A DNA stretch of 64,000 nucleotides. Source: Diacronema lutheri. Lineage: Eukaryota > Haptophyta > Pavlovophyceae > Pavlovales > Pavlovaceae. Where the stretch lies: the NCBI GenBank assembly GCA_019448385.1, contig JAGTXO010000012.1, positions 62,001 to 126,000 on the forward strand, written 5' to 3'. The position numbers and the translations under genes were made by a program. The stretch's first letter is position 1. Each line of letters begins with the position of its first letter. Shown piece after piece: positions 38,120 to 49,100 of the stretch. The notes below the pieces were generated by a model. It made no database searches and was not told where the DNA came from. It saw only the letters and a list, made by a program, of their open reading frames with translations.

Positions 38120-39640
38120 TCACGTGGAACGGTCGTCGAAGAACCGGTTGTGCGACGGGACCGTGGCCTGCGCCTGGATGCTCGGCCCGTCGGCGCATCG
38201 GAGGAGGAGGAGCGAATGCAGCTCGCCAGAGATCTGGCTGCGCGCCTCGGCGATCAGCTCGCAAGCGACGAGGAACTGGTTGAACGAGATGCGCTTGCCG
38301 CCCCACGACGCATCGAGCCCCGCTTGGCTCGCATGGATCGGCGCGCGGCTCGCCTTTGTGAAGATCAGATCGAGAAAGGTCGGCGTCACCTTCCGGTCGA
38401 TGATTCCTGCGTCCTTCATCATCTTCTGCAAGTTGCGACTCGTCATGCCGGCAGTGCCCTGCGCGAGCGTGTCGCCGAAGCGCGCGTACGCCTCGAAGAC
38501 GTCGACCATCGCCGCGCGGTTGGCCGGCTCGCGCGGCACGGGCATCGCCGGGCGAACTTGTGTGGGCGGCGCGGGCGGCGGTTGCCGCTCGAATGCGTTC
38601 TGCGCGGCGGCGAGGTAGGCATTCTGCTCGGCGTGCAGCTCGGCCTCACGCGTAACCGACATCTGCCGTACCTGCGCAACAAGCGCCGCCGAGTTGTTGA
38701 TCGACGCCCTGCGTGCGGCCGTGCCGTCCAACGCCTCGGTGCGCGCGACCGCCGTCCACGTGCTCCGGTCGTCGAAGAGCTTGTTGGGCGGCGCGACGGT
38801 GGCGGTGACGAGTGGACCTTGATCCTGCTTGGCGCCGATCGCCTTGTACAGCTGCTGCACTTTGACCCCCTTCTCCTCGGCGACCATCTCGACGGCGACC
38901 AAAAACTGCGAGTAATTGAGCCGCTTGCCGCCCGCGTCGGCCGGCTGCGCGAACAAATTGCCCGCCGGCGCGCGCGCGGCCTTGGTGAAGATCAGATCGA
39001 GGACGGTGTTCGTCACCTTGCGGTCGACGAGGTCCAGGTCCTTGAACAGCTTTACAAAGTTTCGGCTCGTAAGACCGAGCGTCGCGGTGCCGACCGTCTC
39101 ACCGAAAAGAGCGTACTGCTCGAACACGACGAAGACGTGCGAATTCTCCGCAGGCATTTGCGCGACCGGCAGCAACTTCACCGAGCCCTGCCGCTGGATG
39201 AGTTTGGACGACGCATCGCCGCGCAGCAGCACGGTGTACGTGCTCTTGTCGTCGTGGAACTTGACGGGCTGCGCGACGGTGCCGCTCAGCGTCGGCCCGG
39301 CCTCGCTCTGCGCCGCGATCGCCTTTTGCAGCGCCGCGGCCGTCGTCCCCTTGTAATCAGCGCAAAGCTGCAGCGCGAATAGCCATTGCGGGTAGTCCAC
39401 GCGCTTGCCCGCCTTCTGCGCGGTGATCGTGCTCGTCGTGGGCGCGTTGCTCGCCTTGGTGAAGGCGAGGTCGAGGTGCGTGAGCGTGAGCTGTTTGTCG
39501 AGGAGCGCGCAGTCTCGGAAGAGCTTGGCAAAATTGCGGCTCGACATCGTCATCGTCGCCTCGCCGTGGCTGTCGCCGAAGCGGCAGTAGGTCTCGAACG
39601 CGTGGATGAGTGCGTCGCGCTCGGCCGTTACTGTGCCCAT
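38120..39640 (-). CDS. Protein with three TPPP/p25-alpha domains
   Basis: 506 residues made of three tandem p25-alpha (tubulin polymerisation promoting protein) domains, about 3-140, 160-300 and 375-506. Each has the MTSRNxxKLxKD-type EF-like start (MSSRNFAKLFRDC, LTSRNFVKLFKDL, MTSRNLQKMMKDA), the LDLxFTKAS stretch, a KRxxYxQFLxA helix, and ends DDxSTxT. The third stops right after FFDDRST. A linker of ~70 residues separates domains 2 and 3. These proteins bundle microtubules and are common in flagellates. It is divergent from a tubulin-type carboxypeptidase. Confidence 0.9.
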   Translation of the reverse strand: MGTVTAERDALIHAFETYCRFGDSHGEATMTMSSRNFAKLFRDCALLDKQLTLTHLDLAFTKASNAPTTSTITAQKAGKRVDYPQWLFALQLCADYKGTTAAALQKAIAAQSEAGPTLSGTVAQPVKFHDDKSTYTVLLRGDASSKLIQRQGSVKLLPVAQMPAENSHVFVVFEQYALFGETVGTATLGLTSRNFVKLFKDLDLVDRKVTNTVLDLIFTKAARAPAGNLFAQPADAGGKRLNYSQFLVAVEMVAEEKGVKVQQLYKAIGAKQDQGPLVTATVAPPNKLFDDRSTWTAVARTEALDGTAARRASINNSAALVAQVRQMSVTREAELHAEQNAYLAAAQNAFERQPPPAPPTQVRPAMPVPREPANRAAMVDVFEAYARFGDTLAQGTAGMTSRNLQKMMKDAGIIDRKVTPTFLDLIFTKASRAPIHASQAGLDASWGGKRISFNQFLVACELIAEARSQISGELHSLLLLRCADGPSIQAQATVPSHNRFFDDRST

Positions 39641-39739
39641 CGTACCCCTCGTCGGTTTCCCCTCCACGCCCGGGCCGGCCCAAGAAAGTATGGAGGTCGA
39701 GGGCGTTTGAAAGCTCGTCTTGCTGCTCGCCTGCGCGAG
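39641..39739. promoter_or_regulatory. 99-bp shared promoter of two microtubule genes
   Basis: The start codons of the triple p25-alpha gene (-) and the carboxypeptidase gene (+) are 99 bp apart, so the promoters must overlap. A GCTCGTCTTGCTGCT...AGCAGCAAGACGAGC inverted repeat spans about 39713-39756 and runs into the carboxypeptidase start. Confidence 0.45.
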
Positions 39740-41904
39740 ATGAGCAGCAAGACGAGCGCGCCCGGCCCGGAGCCGCCGCGCACGGGAATCGACGCGCCTC
39801 TAGTGTGGCCGCCGCCCGACCTGCCGCACGTCGACCCTGAGCAAGCCGAGTTCCTCCTCGAGCCCGAGCCTGCCGACCGGCGAGCGGCCGCAATCGCCGC
39901 GCTGCAGGCGATCGACGCCGAGCGGCTGACGGCGCCGGGCGCGTCGCTCAACCGCGTGGTGTTCGATCTGCCGCTTCCGTCGGTGAGCAACCTGCTCAAC
40001 GCGCGGAGCGAGCGCGCGGAGCCCGCCCCACCGCCGCCGCCCGTCACGCTCGCCTCGCTGCCGGCGCGCTACACGCCACAAGGCGACAACGACGCGACCC
40101 TCGTCTTCGAGTCGCGCTTCGAGTGCGGCAACCTGCGGCGCGCGGTGCAGGTCGCGCCGTTCGAGTACGACCTGCTCCTTCGCACGGACACCAACACCAA
40201 CTCGCACACGCGCTGGTTCTTCTTCTCGGTCGGCAACACGCCCGGCCCGCTCGAGCCCGTGAAGTTCAACATTGTCAACATGTCGGTCGATGGCTCGCTC
40301 TTCAGCAACGGGATGCGCCCGCTCGTCTGGTCGCGCGCAGCGCACGCGCGGGATCCGACGCGGTCCGGCTGGCGCCGGACCGCGCGCCACATCTACTCGT
40401 ACCCAAACGGGCAGCGGCGCAAGCGGCAGGCGCTGCACACGCTCACTTTCACCGTCGAGTTCGCCCACGCCGCTGACGTCTGCTACTTCGCCTTTGGGTG
40501 CGCGCGCGCGCGCCGCGCACGTTGTGCAACGCCGCGGGATTGGGCGCGCCGGCGCACGGGCGCGCGCTGCGTCGCGTCGCGCCGCGGCGTCGCGCCGCGC
40601 CGCGCGGTCACATGCCGCACACCCGCTCGGGCAGTTACCCGTACTCGTATACGACGCTGTGCGCGCACCTGAGCGCGCTCGAGGCGGACCCGGCGCGCGC
40701 CAAGCGATTCAAACGGCGGACGCTCTGCCGCACGCTAGCGGGCAACGATGTGCCCGTCCTCACCGTAACCACGTTTGGCGCAGTAACGGCCACTGCGCTC
40801 GAGCAACGGCGCGGCATCGTGCTCACGGCGCGCGTGCACCCGGGCGAGGTCGGCTCGTCGTGGATGATGCTCGGCATGATCCTCTTCCTCACGGGGCCTT
40901 CGATCGAGGCCAAAATGCTGCGCGACAACTTCATCTTCAAGGTGCTACGCGCGCCGAGCGCTCGCCCCACCGCCGCGCGCTCGCCGCGCGCCCCCGACGC
41001 ATCCCGCCACGACGGGGTGCGTGACCTCGACGTGTGCGCGCGGCCGCTTGTGTGCCCACAGATCGTGCCGATGCTCAATCCGGACGGCGTGATCGTGGGA
41101 AACCACCGCTCGTCGCTCTCGGGCGCCGACCTCAACCGCCACTGGCGCGAGCCGTCACGCCTTCTGCACCCGGTCATTTACGCAATCAAGGAGCTCGTGC
41201 GTGCGCTGACCGCCGAGCGCGACGTCGTGCTCTTCGCCGACTTGCACGCCCACTCGAAGAAGAGCAACGTGTTCATGTACGGCCTCGAGACGGGCGGCGC
41301 GGGTGGCACGAGCGGCGCGAGCGGCGCGGGGGGCGACGGCGCCGCCGCTCACGAGGCCGCAGGCGGTGTCGGCGGGCTTGCCGGCTGGGCGGGCGTGACG
41401 GAGCCTGGCGACCGCCGGCTGCTGACGCGCGTCCTTCCGTACGTGATCTGGCGCACTTCGCACGGCGCTTTCTCCTACCTTGACTCGAGCTTCAAGGTGA
41501 AGCGCGGCAAGGACGCGACCGGGCGCGTTGTCGTCCACCGCGAGCTGGGCGTGCCGCTCTCCTACACGCTCGAGGCTACGTACGCCGGCCCGAGCGCGGG
41601 GCCGCTCGCGGGCACGCACTTCACATGCGCGCAGCTCCAGCTGATCGGCTCGCTCTTCTGCGCGGCGCTCCTTGACTGCTGCAGCCCGCACGTGCAGACG
41701 GAGGCCCTGCGCGAGCTCCGCGCGCTCGGCTCGGGCAAGGCGGCGGCGATGGCCGCCGCGCTCGCCGCGGCAGCAGGCGGCGGCGTCGACTCGGAGACGG
41801 ACACGTCGTCTGACGAGGACGACGAGGACACCGCGGGCAAGCAGCGACCGGCCGTCGTGCGGCGCGCGAGCTCGGGCCGGGCGACCAGGTGCCGCCCTCA
41901 CTAA
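39740..41904 (+). CDS. Cytosolic carboxypeptidase (AGBL/CCP, M14B family)
   Basis: Zinc carboxypeptidase that trims glutamates from tubulin and other acidic tails. Exons 39740-40497, 40635-40941 and 41062-41904; 635 residues. Splicing gives YFAFGYPYSYTTLCAHL and NFIFKIVPMLNPDGV, both family-typical. The N-terminal CCP domain (FESRFECGNLRRAVQV, TRWFFFSVGN) precedes the catalytic domain: zinc ligands in VHPGE and DLHAHS, substrate residues in NPDGVIVGNHRSSLSGADLN, and the catalytic Glu in LEATY. A Gly/Ala-rich insertion of about 45 residues follows VFMYGLE. The C-terminus is acidic and then basic. Confidence 0.92.
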
Positions 41905-41963
41905 GCGAGTGTAATAAGGCAGGGGCGCGGCCGGCGCCACACTGGCACGGGCAACCGCTCTGC

Positions 41964-42401
41964 CTATCTCGACGCTGCTTTGGACGCAAGCATCGACGCT
42001 CGGCCGTGGCGTCCATGCCGAAAGCCAGCTGCATAGCCGAGAACGAACGAGCCCAAGATTCCCGGTAGCACAAAGCCGAGCTTGGTCGGGGCAGCGGCCT
42101 GCTTTTGCAGCTCCTCGGACCTCTTAAGATCCGCCGTGACCGCGTTCGATCGCAGATACGCCGACTTTTCCAGGTCGTCGTGAATCCGACGCAGCTGCTC
42201 CTCGAGCGCGCGCTGGTGCATCACGCGCGACTGGTATGTCCACCACGCAGCCAGGCATGACGCAAGCGTGGCCGTTACGGTGATCAAAGTTTGCCTGCGC
42301 TCGTAGAAACGCTGCGTCGCGTTGCACGCGTCCAGAAGCCGCTGAGTCATCTTTCGAGCTCTCGCGCGCACGCCCTCGCTGTCCTCCGCCGGAACGCGCA
42401 T
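41964..42401 (-). CDS. Small two-helix membrane protein, hypothetical
   Basis: About 145 residues from MRVPAED (a Met at 42350 is an alternative). It has a hydrophobic segment (TLITVTATLASCLAAWWTY), a coiled-coil-like charged middle (RALEEQLRRIHDDLEKSAYL), a second membrane segment (GFVLPGILGSFVLGYAAGF) and a basic tail. Family not recognised; a mitochondrial inner-membrane protein is possible. Confidence 0.55.
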   Translation of the reverse strand: MRVPAEDSEGVRARARKMTQRLLDACNATQRFYERRQTLITVTATLASCLAAWWTYQSRVMHQRALEEQLRRIHDDLEKSAYLRSNAVTADLKRSEELQKQAAAPTKLGFVLPGILGSFVLGYAAGFRHGRHGRASMLASKAASR

Positions 42402-42410
42402 GCTTGTGAG

Positions 42411-42429
42411 CACTGTTTTAAAAACAGTG
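42411..42429. promoter_or_regulatory. 19-bp AT-centred palindrome
   Basis: CACTGTTTT-A-AAAACAGTG is a perfect palindrome 10-28 bp upstream of the chosen start of the small membrane protein gene. It could be a TATA-like core or an operator. If it is a core promoter, the downstream Met at 42350 is the likelier start. Confidence 0.35.
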
Positions 42430-42719
42430 GTGCACCGCCACCCAGCAGGCCAGCCAGCACCCGATTGAGATCCTGGGTCCAATGAGGGCCATGCTCACTG
42501 TAGCCCTCGCACGGCTCCTCAGCAAGTCATGACGCGGCCGTCGGCAGCGTGCCCGACAATCACAGAATCCAGTTAAACGCACCGGCGCGTCCGAGCCACT
42601 GCCGCCGCCGCACGCGCGATTGCCTGCAGCCGCCCGCCGGCGCCCCATTTTACCGCACGCCGCGCCTCGGCGGCGCGCGAGGAGCCGGCGGGGGACGCTC
42701 GTGTGCGAGCGCGTGTGGT

Positions 42720-43450
42720 TTAGTAGTAGCCGCCGTCCGCCTTGCCCTGGGCGTCCAGGATGCCCTTCCAGAAGCCCGAGTCGAAGCGCGCGCGCGCGTT
42801 GAGGTCCACGAACACCTCGATGCTGCCACCACGCTGGCGCACCGGGAAGACGGGCAGGTCGCGCGGCGCCTTGAGCGCGCCGGTGAGCGGGCCGATGATG
42901 GGGGGCGACGGGCACCAGGCGCCGGTCAGCTTGCCCGTGCCAAGGTCGAATGCGGTGCCGTGAAGCGGGCACACGACGCAGCCTGCGCGACAGGTTGACG
43001 GCGCGCGCGCATCTCGCCGTCAGCGCCTAGCGAGTTCGATGGGTGCGGTGGCAGCCAGCGCGTGCGGGCGTGCGCGCCTGCGAGCCTGCGCGCCTGCGTC
43101 TGGGCCCGGCTCGGTGTGCTCGCACGGGCGCGCGCGCGCTCGCGCGGCGGCAAGGTCGCACCGTCCTTGATCTTGCCCTGATCGAGCGGCGTGCCGATGT
43201 GCGGGCAGACGTTCGCCGTAGCGTACACGGTGCCCGACTTCTCCACGGCGATCAGGATGTCCTGGCCAGCCGCAAACGTCGGGTTGAGCGTGTTCGGCTT
43301 GAGGGAGCTGGCATCGCACACCTTCACCCACGAGTTCTTCACCACGATCGCGCCCGGCTCCTTCATGGCCACCGCCGACTGCGAGCGCGCCACGCGCGAC
43401 ACCGCCGGGCCATTGAAGGCGCTCGACGCAAGGAGCAGCGCGCAGAACAT
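42720..43450 (-). CDS. Plastid-targeted Rieske [2Fe-2S] protein
   Basis: 183 residues from exons 43450-43162 and 42982-42720; the 179-bp intron falls between the two iron-sulfur motifs and splices to KIKDGCVVCPLHG. Ligands: CPHIG and CPLHG. The fold is the short Rieske-ferredoxin type (NirD/dioxygenase-ferredoxin-like), with no catalytic oxygenase domain seen. The N-terminus (MFCALLLASSAFNGPAVSR) looks like a signal peptide followed by a Phe-start transit peptide (ASSAF), as in secondary plastids. It probably transfers electrons in the plastid; the partner is unknown. Confidence 0.88.
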
Positions 43451-43505
43451 CGTGTGACCTCGATAATTATCCCGAATACCGCCGCCGGACACTCCGGGCC
43501 TCGGC

Positions 43506-44694
43506 TTATAAAAAAAAGAGACACAAAGGCGCGAACAAGCCTCGACCATGGTCGGCTCTTCCTGTGGCGTTCAAGTTGACGCGCGCGGGCGCAAGCGTCG
43601 TCTCGCGCAGCCGCGCGCTGATCTCTGCCCCGTCAGCGGAGAGCAAGTCTTGCATCTTGAGCGGCGCGGCGAGCGAGGCGCCGGTCGTGGCGCGGCTTGG
43701 CGGCGGCGGCGCAGTGCGCGCGCGCCACCCGCGCGCCGCGCGCACGGGCGCGTCGCAGAGCTGGCCCAGGCGGCCATCGGGCCCCTCATCCGCGCTCAAC
43801 TCGAGCGAGAGCGCGTCGGCGAGGATTGGACCATTCAGCTCGAGCAGCTCGTCACGCGCGTAACGTTCGCCGGCAGCCGCGTCGTCGATGCATGCGCGTC
43901 GCACGTATTCGCCTCGCACGCGCGACGCTCGCGGCCTCGGGCGCCGCGACATTGACGGCGCTCAAACGAGCCTCCGCAGCAAGCCCGGACAGCGATGCGG
44001 CCGGCGCGCTCGGCTCGGCCGGCGCAGCAGCCGCGAGCGCACCGGCTGCGGCCTTTGGCTCAGCCGTCGCCGCTGCCGCCACCGTCGCCGTCGCCGCCGT
44101 CGCTGCAGTCATCGCCGCGACGGCGGCGATGGCAAAGGCCGCGTGCGCGTCGGCGCCCGCTAACGCCGCTCGCTGCACCGCATCGCCGTTTTGCGCAGCT
44201 CCGGCCATCCGCCGCGCCATAGCCGCGGCGCGGCCCTCGGCCGCATGGATGTCCAAGGCAGCCTTGGATCCCGCGTCGATTAGACTCGCACTGCCGCAGG
44301 GCGGCGCCACAGTGCGTGCGCTGCCATCGCCCGCGGCGGTGCGGCTCGCGCTGTTCTGCTCGCCCGATTTGGCAGGCCGTCCACCGCGCCGAACTGGGTC
44401 TGGTCGCGCTGCGCCTGCGGCCGGAAGTTTTCGCGGGCTTTGGGCAGGCGCGCGCGCCTCGAGCGCCGCCGATGAACGAGCCATTCGCACGCGGTCATCG
44501 CCGACGTCGTCGCGCTCGAGCGCGTGCGCGCATCGAGGGCCCGATGCGCGTGCGTGCCCCTCGATGCGACCGTGGCTGCAGCCACTGCGCGTGGGCCCAA
44601 GCTCAGGCTTGTCGCTCTGCGCGGGCTCGTCGTGGCGTGCACGACGTGCGTGAGTGGCGACTCGCCCGACGCCCGCGCTTTTGGAGAGCGACAT
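43506..44694 (-). CDS. Doubtful alanine-rich gene
   Basis: Two - strand frames look protein-like but no complete model emerges. One runs from a Met at 44694 (MSLSKSAGVGRV) into an Ala-rich region (FAIAAVAAMTAATAATAT, about 44090-44160). The other (about 43506-43930) contains DELLELNGPILADALSLELS and GAEISARLRETTLAP. An acceptor near 43930 (TGCGAG) could join them. It could also be antisense or non-coding; + strand frames are open too because of the base composition. Confidence 0.3.
43507..43517. promoter_or_regulatory. TATA-like element upstream of the Rieske gene
   Basis: TATAAAAAAAA lies 57 bp before the Rieske start. It is best oriented on the + strand; the - strand reading (TTTTTTTTATA) could still bind TBP. 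It also overlaps the end of a doubtful - strand frame. Confidence 0.35.
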
Positions 44695-44784
44695 CGTGAA
44701 CCGTCCAGTTTGGCGGCTTCGGGCACGACTCGCCCGACGCCCGGCTTCGGGCACCACCTTAGGACCGAAGCCGCCAAGGTGGTG

Positions 44785-44804
44785 TCGCGAGTCGCGACTC
44801 GCGA
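44785..44804. repeat. 20-bp perfect palindrome
   Basis: TCGCGAGTCG/CGACTCGCGA, a perfect palindrome in a stretch rich in GACTCGCCCGACGCCCG and GGCTTCGGGCAC words (44660-44850). Confidence 0.5.
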
Positions 44805-44950
44805 GCTGCCGACGTCGAGCCGGAACGCGGCTTCGGCCGCCCGACACGTCTGACGCCAACGACAACGCGGACGGCTGAACCGGTGTCAGTGTGAGTTACA
44901 CACACAGAGACCGCTCCATGCGCGCTCCGCCGCACGGCCCGCGCCGGCGC

Positions 44951-45412
44951 TCAGGGCATTGCGGCGATCAGCTGTGCGACTTCCTCGAGCGAGATGTCTT
45001 GCCGGTCGCCCGCAAACTCGTCGTCCGGCTTGAGGAAGAGCATGCAGTGGCACTCGTGCCGCTCGCGCATCGGCGTGCACGGGCAGTTCCAAAAGCCGTC
45101 CTTGGCCTCGGCCGCCTTGTCGTCGTAGTGCCTGCACGGGCAGAGCGGCGCGCCGAGCTGGTCCTTGTGCTCCGCAAGGCCCTTGATGACCACGGCCGCG
45201 ATGCCCGGATCGGAGCAGAAGAAGGTGCCCGTGTTCTTCGCGTACGTGTTAGAGAACATGGTCATCGCCTTGAGGCTCTTGCTCGGCGGCGCGTCCGACG
45301 GCACCGACGAGAGTGCCGGGAATGACCGCACGCGGCGCGAGCGCAGCAGCGCGCCACGAGGGCTGACGTGCGCGGCGGTGGCTGTGAGCCCAAGGAAGAA
45401 GAGCGCGGCCAT
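44951..45412 (-). CDS. Ferredoxin-thioredoxin reductase catalytic subunit
   Basis: 153 residues, no intron. It passes electrons from photosynthetic ferredoxin to thioredoxins in the plastid. All family cysteines are present with exact spacing: CPC-x16-CPC-x8-CHC (CPCRHYDD, NCPCTPMRERHECHC), plus the FCSD cysteine upstream, giving the 4Fe-4S cluster and the active-site disulfide. The first ~40 residues (MAALFFLGLTATAAHVSPRG) form a hydrophobic then basic leader. Start chosen at 45412; the frame is open further upstream. It is divergent from myosin, 127 bp between start codons. Confidence 0.93.
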   Translation of the reverse strand: MAALFFLGLTATAAHVSPRGALLRSRRVRSFPALSSVPSDAPPSKSLKAMTMFSNTYAKNTGTFFCSDPGIAAVVIKGLAEHKDQLGAPLCPCRHYDDKAAEAKDGFWNCPCTPMRERHECHCMLFLKPDDEFAGDRQDISLEEVAQLIAAMP

Positions 45413-45539
45413 TGCGCACGGCGCGCGTCGACCCGACGTCGTGGCGGAGGCACGTTGGGCACGGCCAATGCCGCTGGATTCGAGCGAGCACCCGCGCATT
45501 GCTCGATGGAACGAAACTTGTGCAGCCCTAGCCGCCACG

Positions 45540-46122
45540 ATGGCGGCGGGCATCGCGGAGGGCATGTCGGGTGACCGGGAGGTGTGGGTGCCGTGTGACC
45601 GCGAGGGATGGCGCCGCGCGCGCGTGGCCAACGCTAATGCAAGCGAGCTTGCGCCACAGGTGCTGCGCGTCGAGCCCCTCGACGGCTCGGACCCGTTCGA
45701 CGTGCGCGCCGCAGAGGCGGTCGAGGCCAACCCGGCGGACGAGGGCGCATGCGACGACCTCGTGCAGCTACGCCACCTCGACGCGCCCAACATCCTGCAT
45801 GCCGTGTGCGAGCGATTTTTGCGCGATGAGATCTACACGCATGTTGGTCCGATCCTCATCGCGCTCAACCCGTGGGCCGAAGTGCCCGCCGTGTTCTCGG
45901 CCGAGGTGCAGGCGCGGTACGCTCGCGCGGATGAGCGGCTCGCAGCCGAGGGCGGCGGCGCGCCCGCGCCACCGCTGCCGCCGCACATTTTTGGCGTGGC
46001 AGACCGGGCGTATGCGCGCATGCGCCGCGACGGCGAGCCACAATCCATACTTGTCTCGGGTGAGTCGGGCGCGGGAAAGACGGAGACGACCAAGTTCGCG
46101 CTCCGCCACCTTGCCGCCGTCT

Positions 46123-46173
<51 letters not shown>

Positions 46174-49100
46174 GCGCGGCGGCGCGCGGCGGGCTGGAGG
46201 GCAGGCTGCTCGAGTCAAACCCGCTGCTCGAGGCCTTTGGCAACGCGCAGACGCTGCGCAACCCGAATTCCTCCCGCTTTGGCAAATTGATCCTTGTCCA
46301 CTTCACGCCCACAGGCCAGCTTGGCAGCTGCTCGATCGAGACCTGCCTGCTCGAAAAGTCGCGCGTGCCATCGCAGGACGAAGGCGAGAGCAACTACCAC
46401 GCCTTCTACATGCTGCTCAACGGCAGCGCCGCGCTCGAAGCCGCGGGCCTCGCGCATGACCTCGCGCTCGACGCCGCCCGTCGCTGCTACCCGTACGCGC
46501 GATCGCCGGCGGCACGCGCCGGATGCCGGTTCCGACGGTGCGTCGGCGACGAGGGCGGCGGCAGCGACGCGCCCGAGGCGGCGCCGTCCGCTGAGGTCCT
46601 CGAGCTCGCCGCGCTCATGTCCGACCTCGGGATGGACGCGTCGCTCGTGCGCTCGGCGCTCACACTCATCGCAGCCCTTCTTCACCTCGGCGCGGTTGAG
46701 CTTGGCGAGCGGCCGACGGCGGGCGGCGATCCGTCGGCGCACGTGGCGCCCGCGGCGGAGGGCGAGCTCGCGCATGCCGCGCGGCTGCTCCGCGTCGACT
46801 GCTCGTCGCTCCGCGCCGCACTCTGCTGTCGCACGCTCTCGACGGCGGAGGGGGTCATCACCATCGTGCACAGCGCAGGGCGCGCGCGGTATGCGCGCGA
46901 CGCGTTCGCCAAGGCGCTGTGGGGCGAGCTCTTCCTCACGCTCGTCGGCGCGGTGAACGCGGGGCTCTGCGCGGGCACGCGTGCCGCGCCCAGCGCCGCC
47001 GAGGCTGCGCCAGGAACGCCGCCCACGCGCGCGAAGGCCAGCGCCGTCTCCTGCGCCACGCCCGCGCCGCGCTCGTGCATCGGCATCCTCGACATCTTTG
47101 GCTTCGAATTCTTCGAGACCAATTCATTCGAGCAGCTGTGCATCAACTACGCCAACGAGAAGCTGCAGCGCCAATTCAACGCCGTCGTCTTCGAGGCGGA
47201 GCAGGCGGTGTATCGCGCCGAGGGCCTTGCGTGGGAGCACGTCCCCTTCGTGGACAACTCGGCCACGCTCGAGTTGCTCGAGGCGCGGCCGCTCGGCGTG
47301 CTCTGCATGCTCGACGAGGAGTGCGTCGTGCCCAAAGGCTCGGACGAGGCCTTTGCGCTCAAACTCGCGCGCGCGCACGAGGCACACCCATCCTTCAGCT
47401 CGCCCGCGCTCAAGCGAGCAGAGGGCTTTATCATCCGCCATTTTGCGCGTACGGAGGTGCGCTACGCGGTGAGCGGTTTCGTCGACAAGAACAAGGACGC
47501 GCTTCCCGCCGACTTGGTCGCGCTCGCCGCCAGCTCGGCCGACAGCCTCGTGCGCGCGCTCGGCGCGGACGGCGCGACGCCGTCCACGCCGTCCGCCGAG
47601 CCAAGCGCACGGCTCGCGTCGGCGCGCGCGCCGTCGCCCGCGAGCGGGCGGCGCGGCGCGGCCAAGCTGCCCGCCGCGCGCGACACGCTCGCGACGCAGT
47701 TCCGCGCGCAGCTCGCCGAGTTGGTGCACACGTGCGCGCACACGCACTGCCACTACGTGCGCTGCATTTCGCCCAACGGCCGCAAGGCGCGGCACGAGCT
47801 CGATCGCGCGCGCGTGCAGCAGCAGCTGCTCTGCTCCGGCGTCCTCGACGCGGTGCGCGTGATGCGCGCAACGTACCCGTCACGCCTCCCCTTCGCCGCC
47901 TTCGCCGCGCGCTTTTGCGCGCTCGCCGCTGCGCGCGCGCGTGCAAGCCGCCTGCCCGAGGCAGCCATGCTGAACGCCGCGCACGCGTCCGACAACGCCG
48001 CGTCGGTGGGCGCGCTCGCCGACGCGATCTGCGGGGCGCTCTCGTGCGCGCGCGCGGGCGAGCCAGACGGCGCGCCCGCGCTCATGCCCGCCGGCTCATG
48101 GTTGCGCGGCCGCACGCGCATCTTCCTCTCAGCGCAGCAGCTGCACGCGCTCGAGCACGAGAGAGCGCGCGCGCGCGCGCGCGGCGCCGTGCGAGTTCAG
48201 GCGGCGGCACGCGCGCGCGGCGCGCGGCGCGCGCTCATCGGCGCGCGCGCGGCCGCCGCGTGCATCCAGCGGCTGCAGCGCGGGCGCGCCGCGCGCCGCG
48301 CTGCAGCCGCGCTGCTCGTCGCGCGCGCCGGCTGCCGGCTCGCCCGCGTGGGCCGCGGCCTGCTCGCGCGCGCGCGGATGCGCCGCACCGGCCTCGCGGC
48401 GCGGCGCGTGCAAGCGGCGTGGCGCGCGCGCGCCGCGCGCGCCGCGCGCGCGCGCGCGCGCCTGCTGCATCGCGCCGCCGTGCGGCTGCAGAGTGCAGTT
48501 CGTCGTACGCGCGCGCGTCGATTGCTGCGTGCGCTGCGCGTCGACGCGCGCACGCTCGGCAAGGTGCGCAAGGAGAAGGAGTGGGCGCAGGCGCAGTTGC
48601 TCGCGGTGCGCGCGCGCTGCGACGAGCAGAGCAAGGCGTGCGCCAAGCTCAACCAGGAGCGCACCATCCTCCTCGGCCAGTGGCAGGCGGCCGACGCGCA
48701 GCTGTGCGCGGCACTCGACGCCGCCGCGGCCGACGCGGCCGACGCGGCGCGCGCGCGCGAGCAGCTCGCGGCGGCGCTTGCGCTCCTCGAGGGCACGAGG
48801 CGCGCGTTCGGCGACGAGCAACACGCGGCGCGTGTGGCCGCGGCCGCACGAGAGATGGTTTTGGTGAAGCAGCTTGTGGCTGAACGCCATGCGCTTGAGG
48901 CCGCTGCCGCGCACGAGCTTGCGCTGGCGCGCTCGGAGGCGGCAGCGCGGGTGCGCGCGGTGGAGGAGGCGGCGGCGACGCAGATCCGCGCCGCCGAGGA
49001 AGCGGCGACGATGCGCGTCGCCGCCGCGCAGGCCGCGGGCGAGGCCAAGGCGCGCGGCGAGATGGAGGCCGAGGCGGCCGCGTTACGCGCGGCGGACGAG

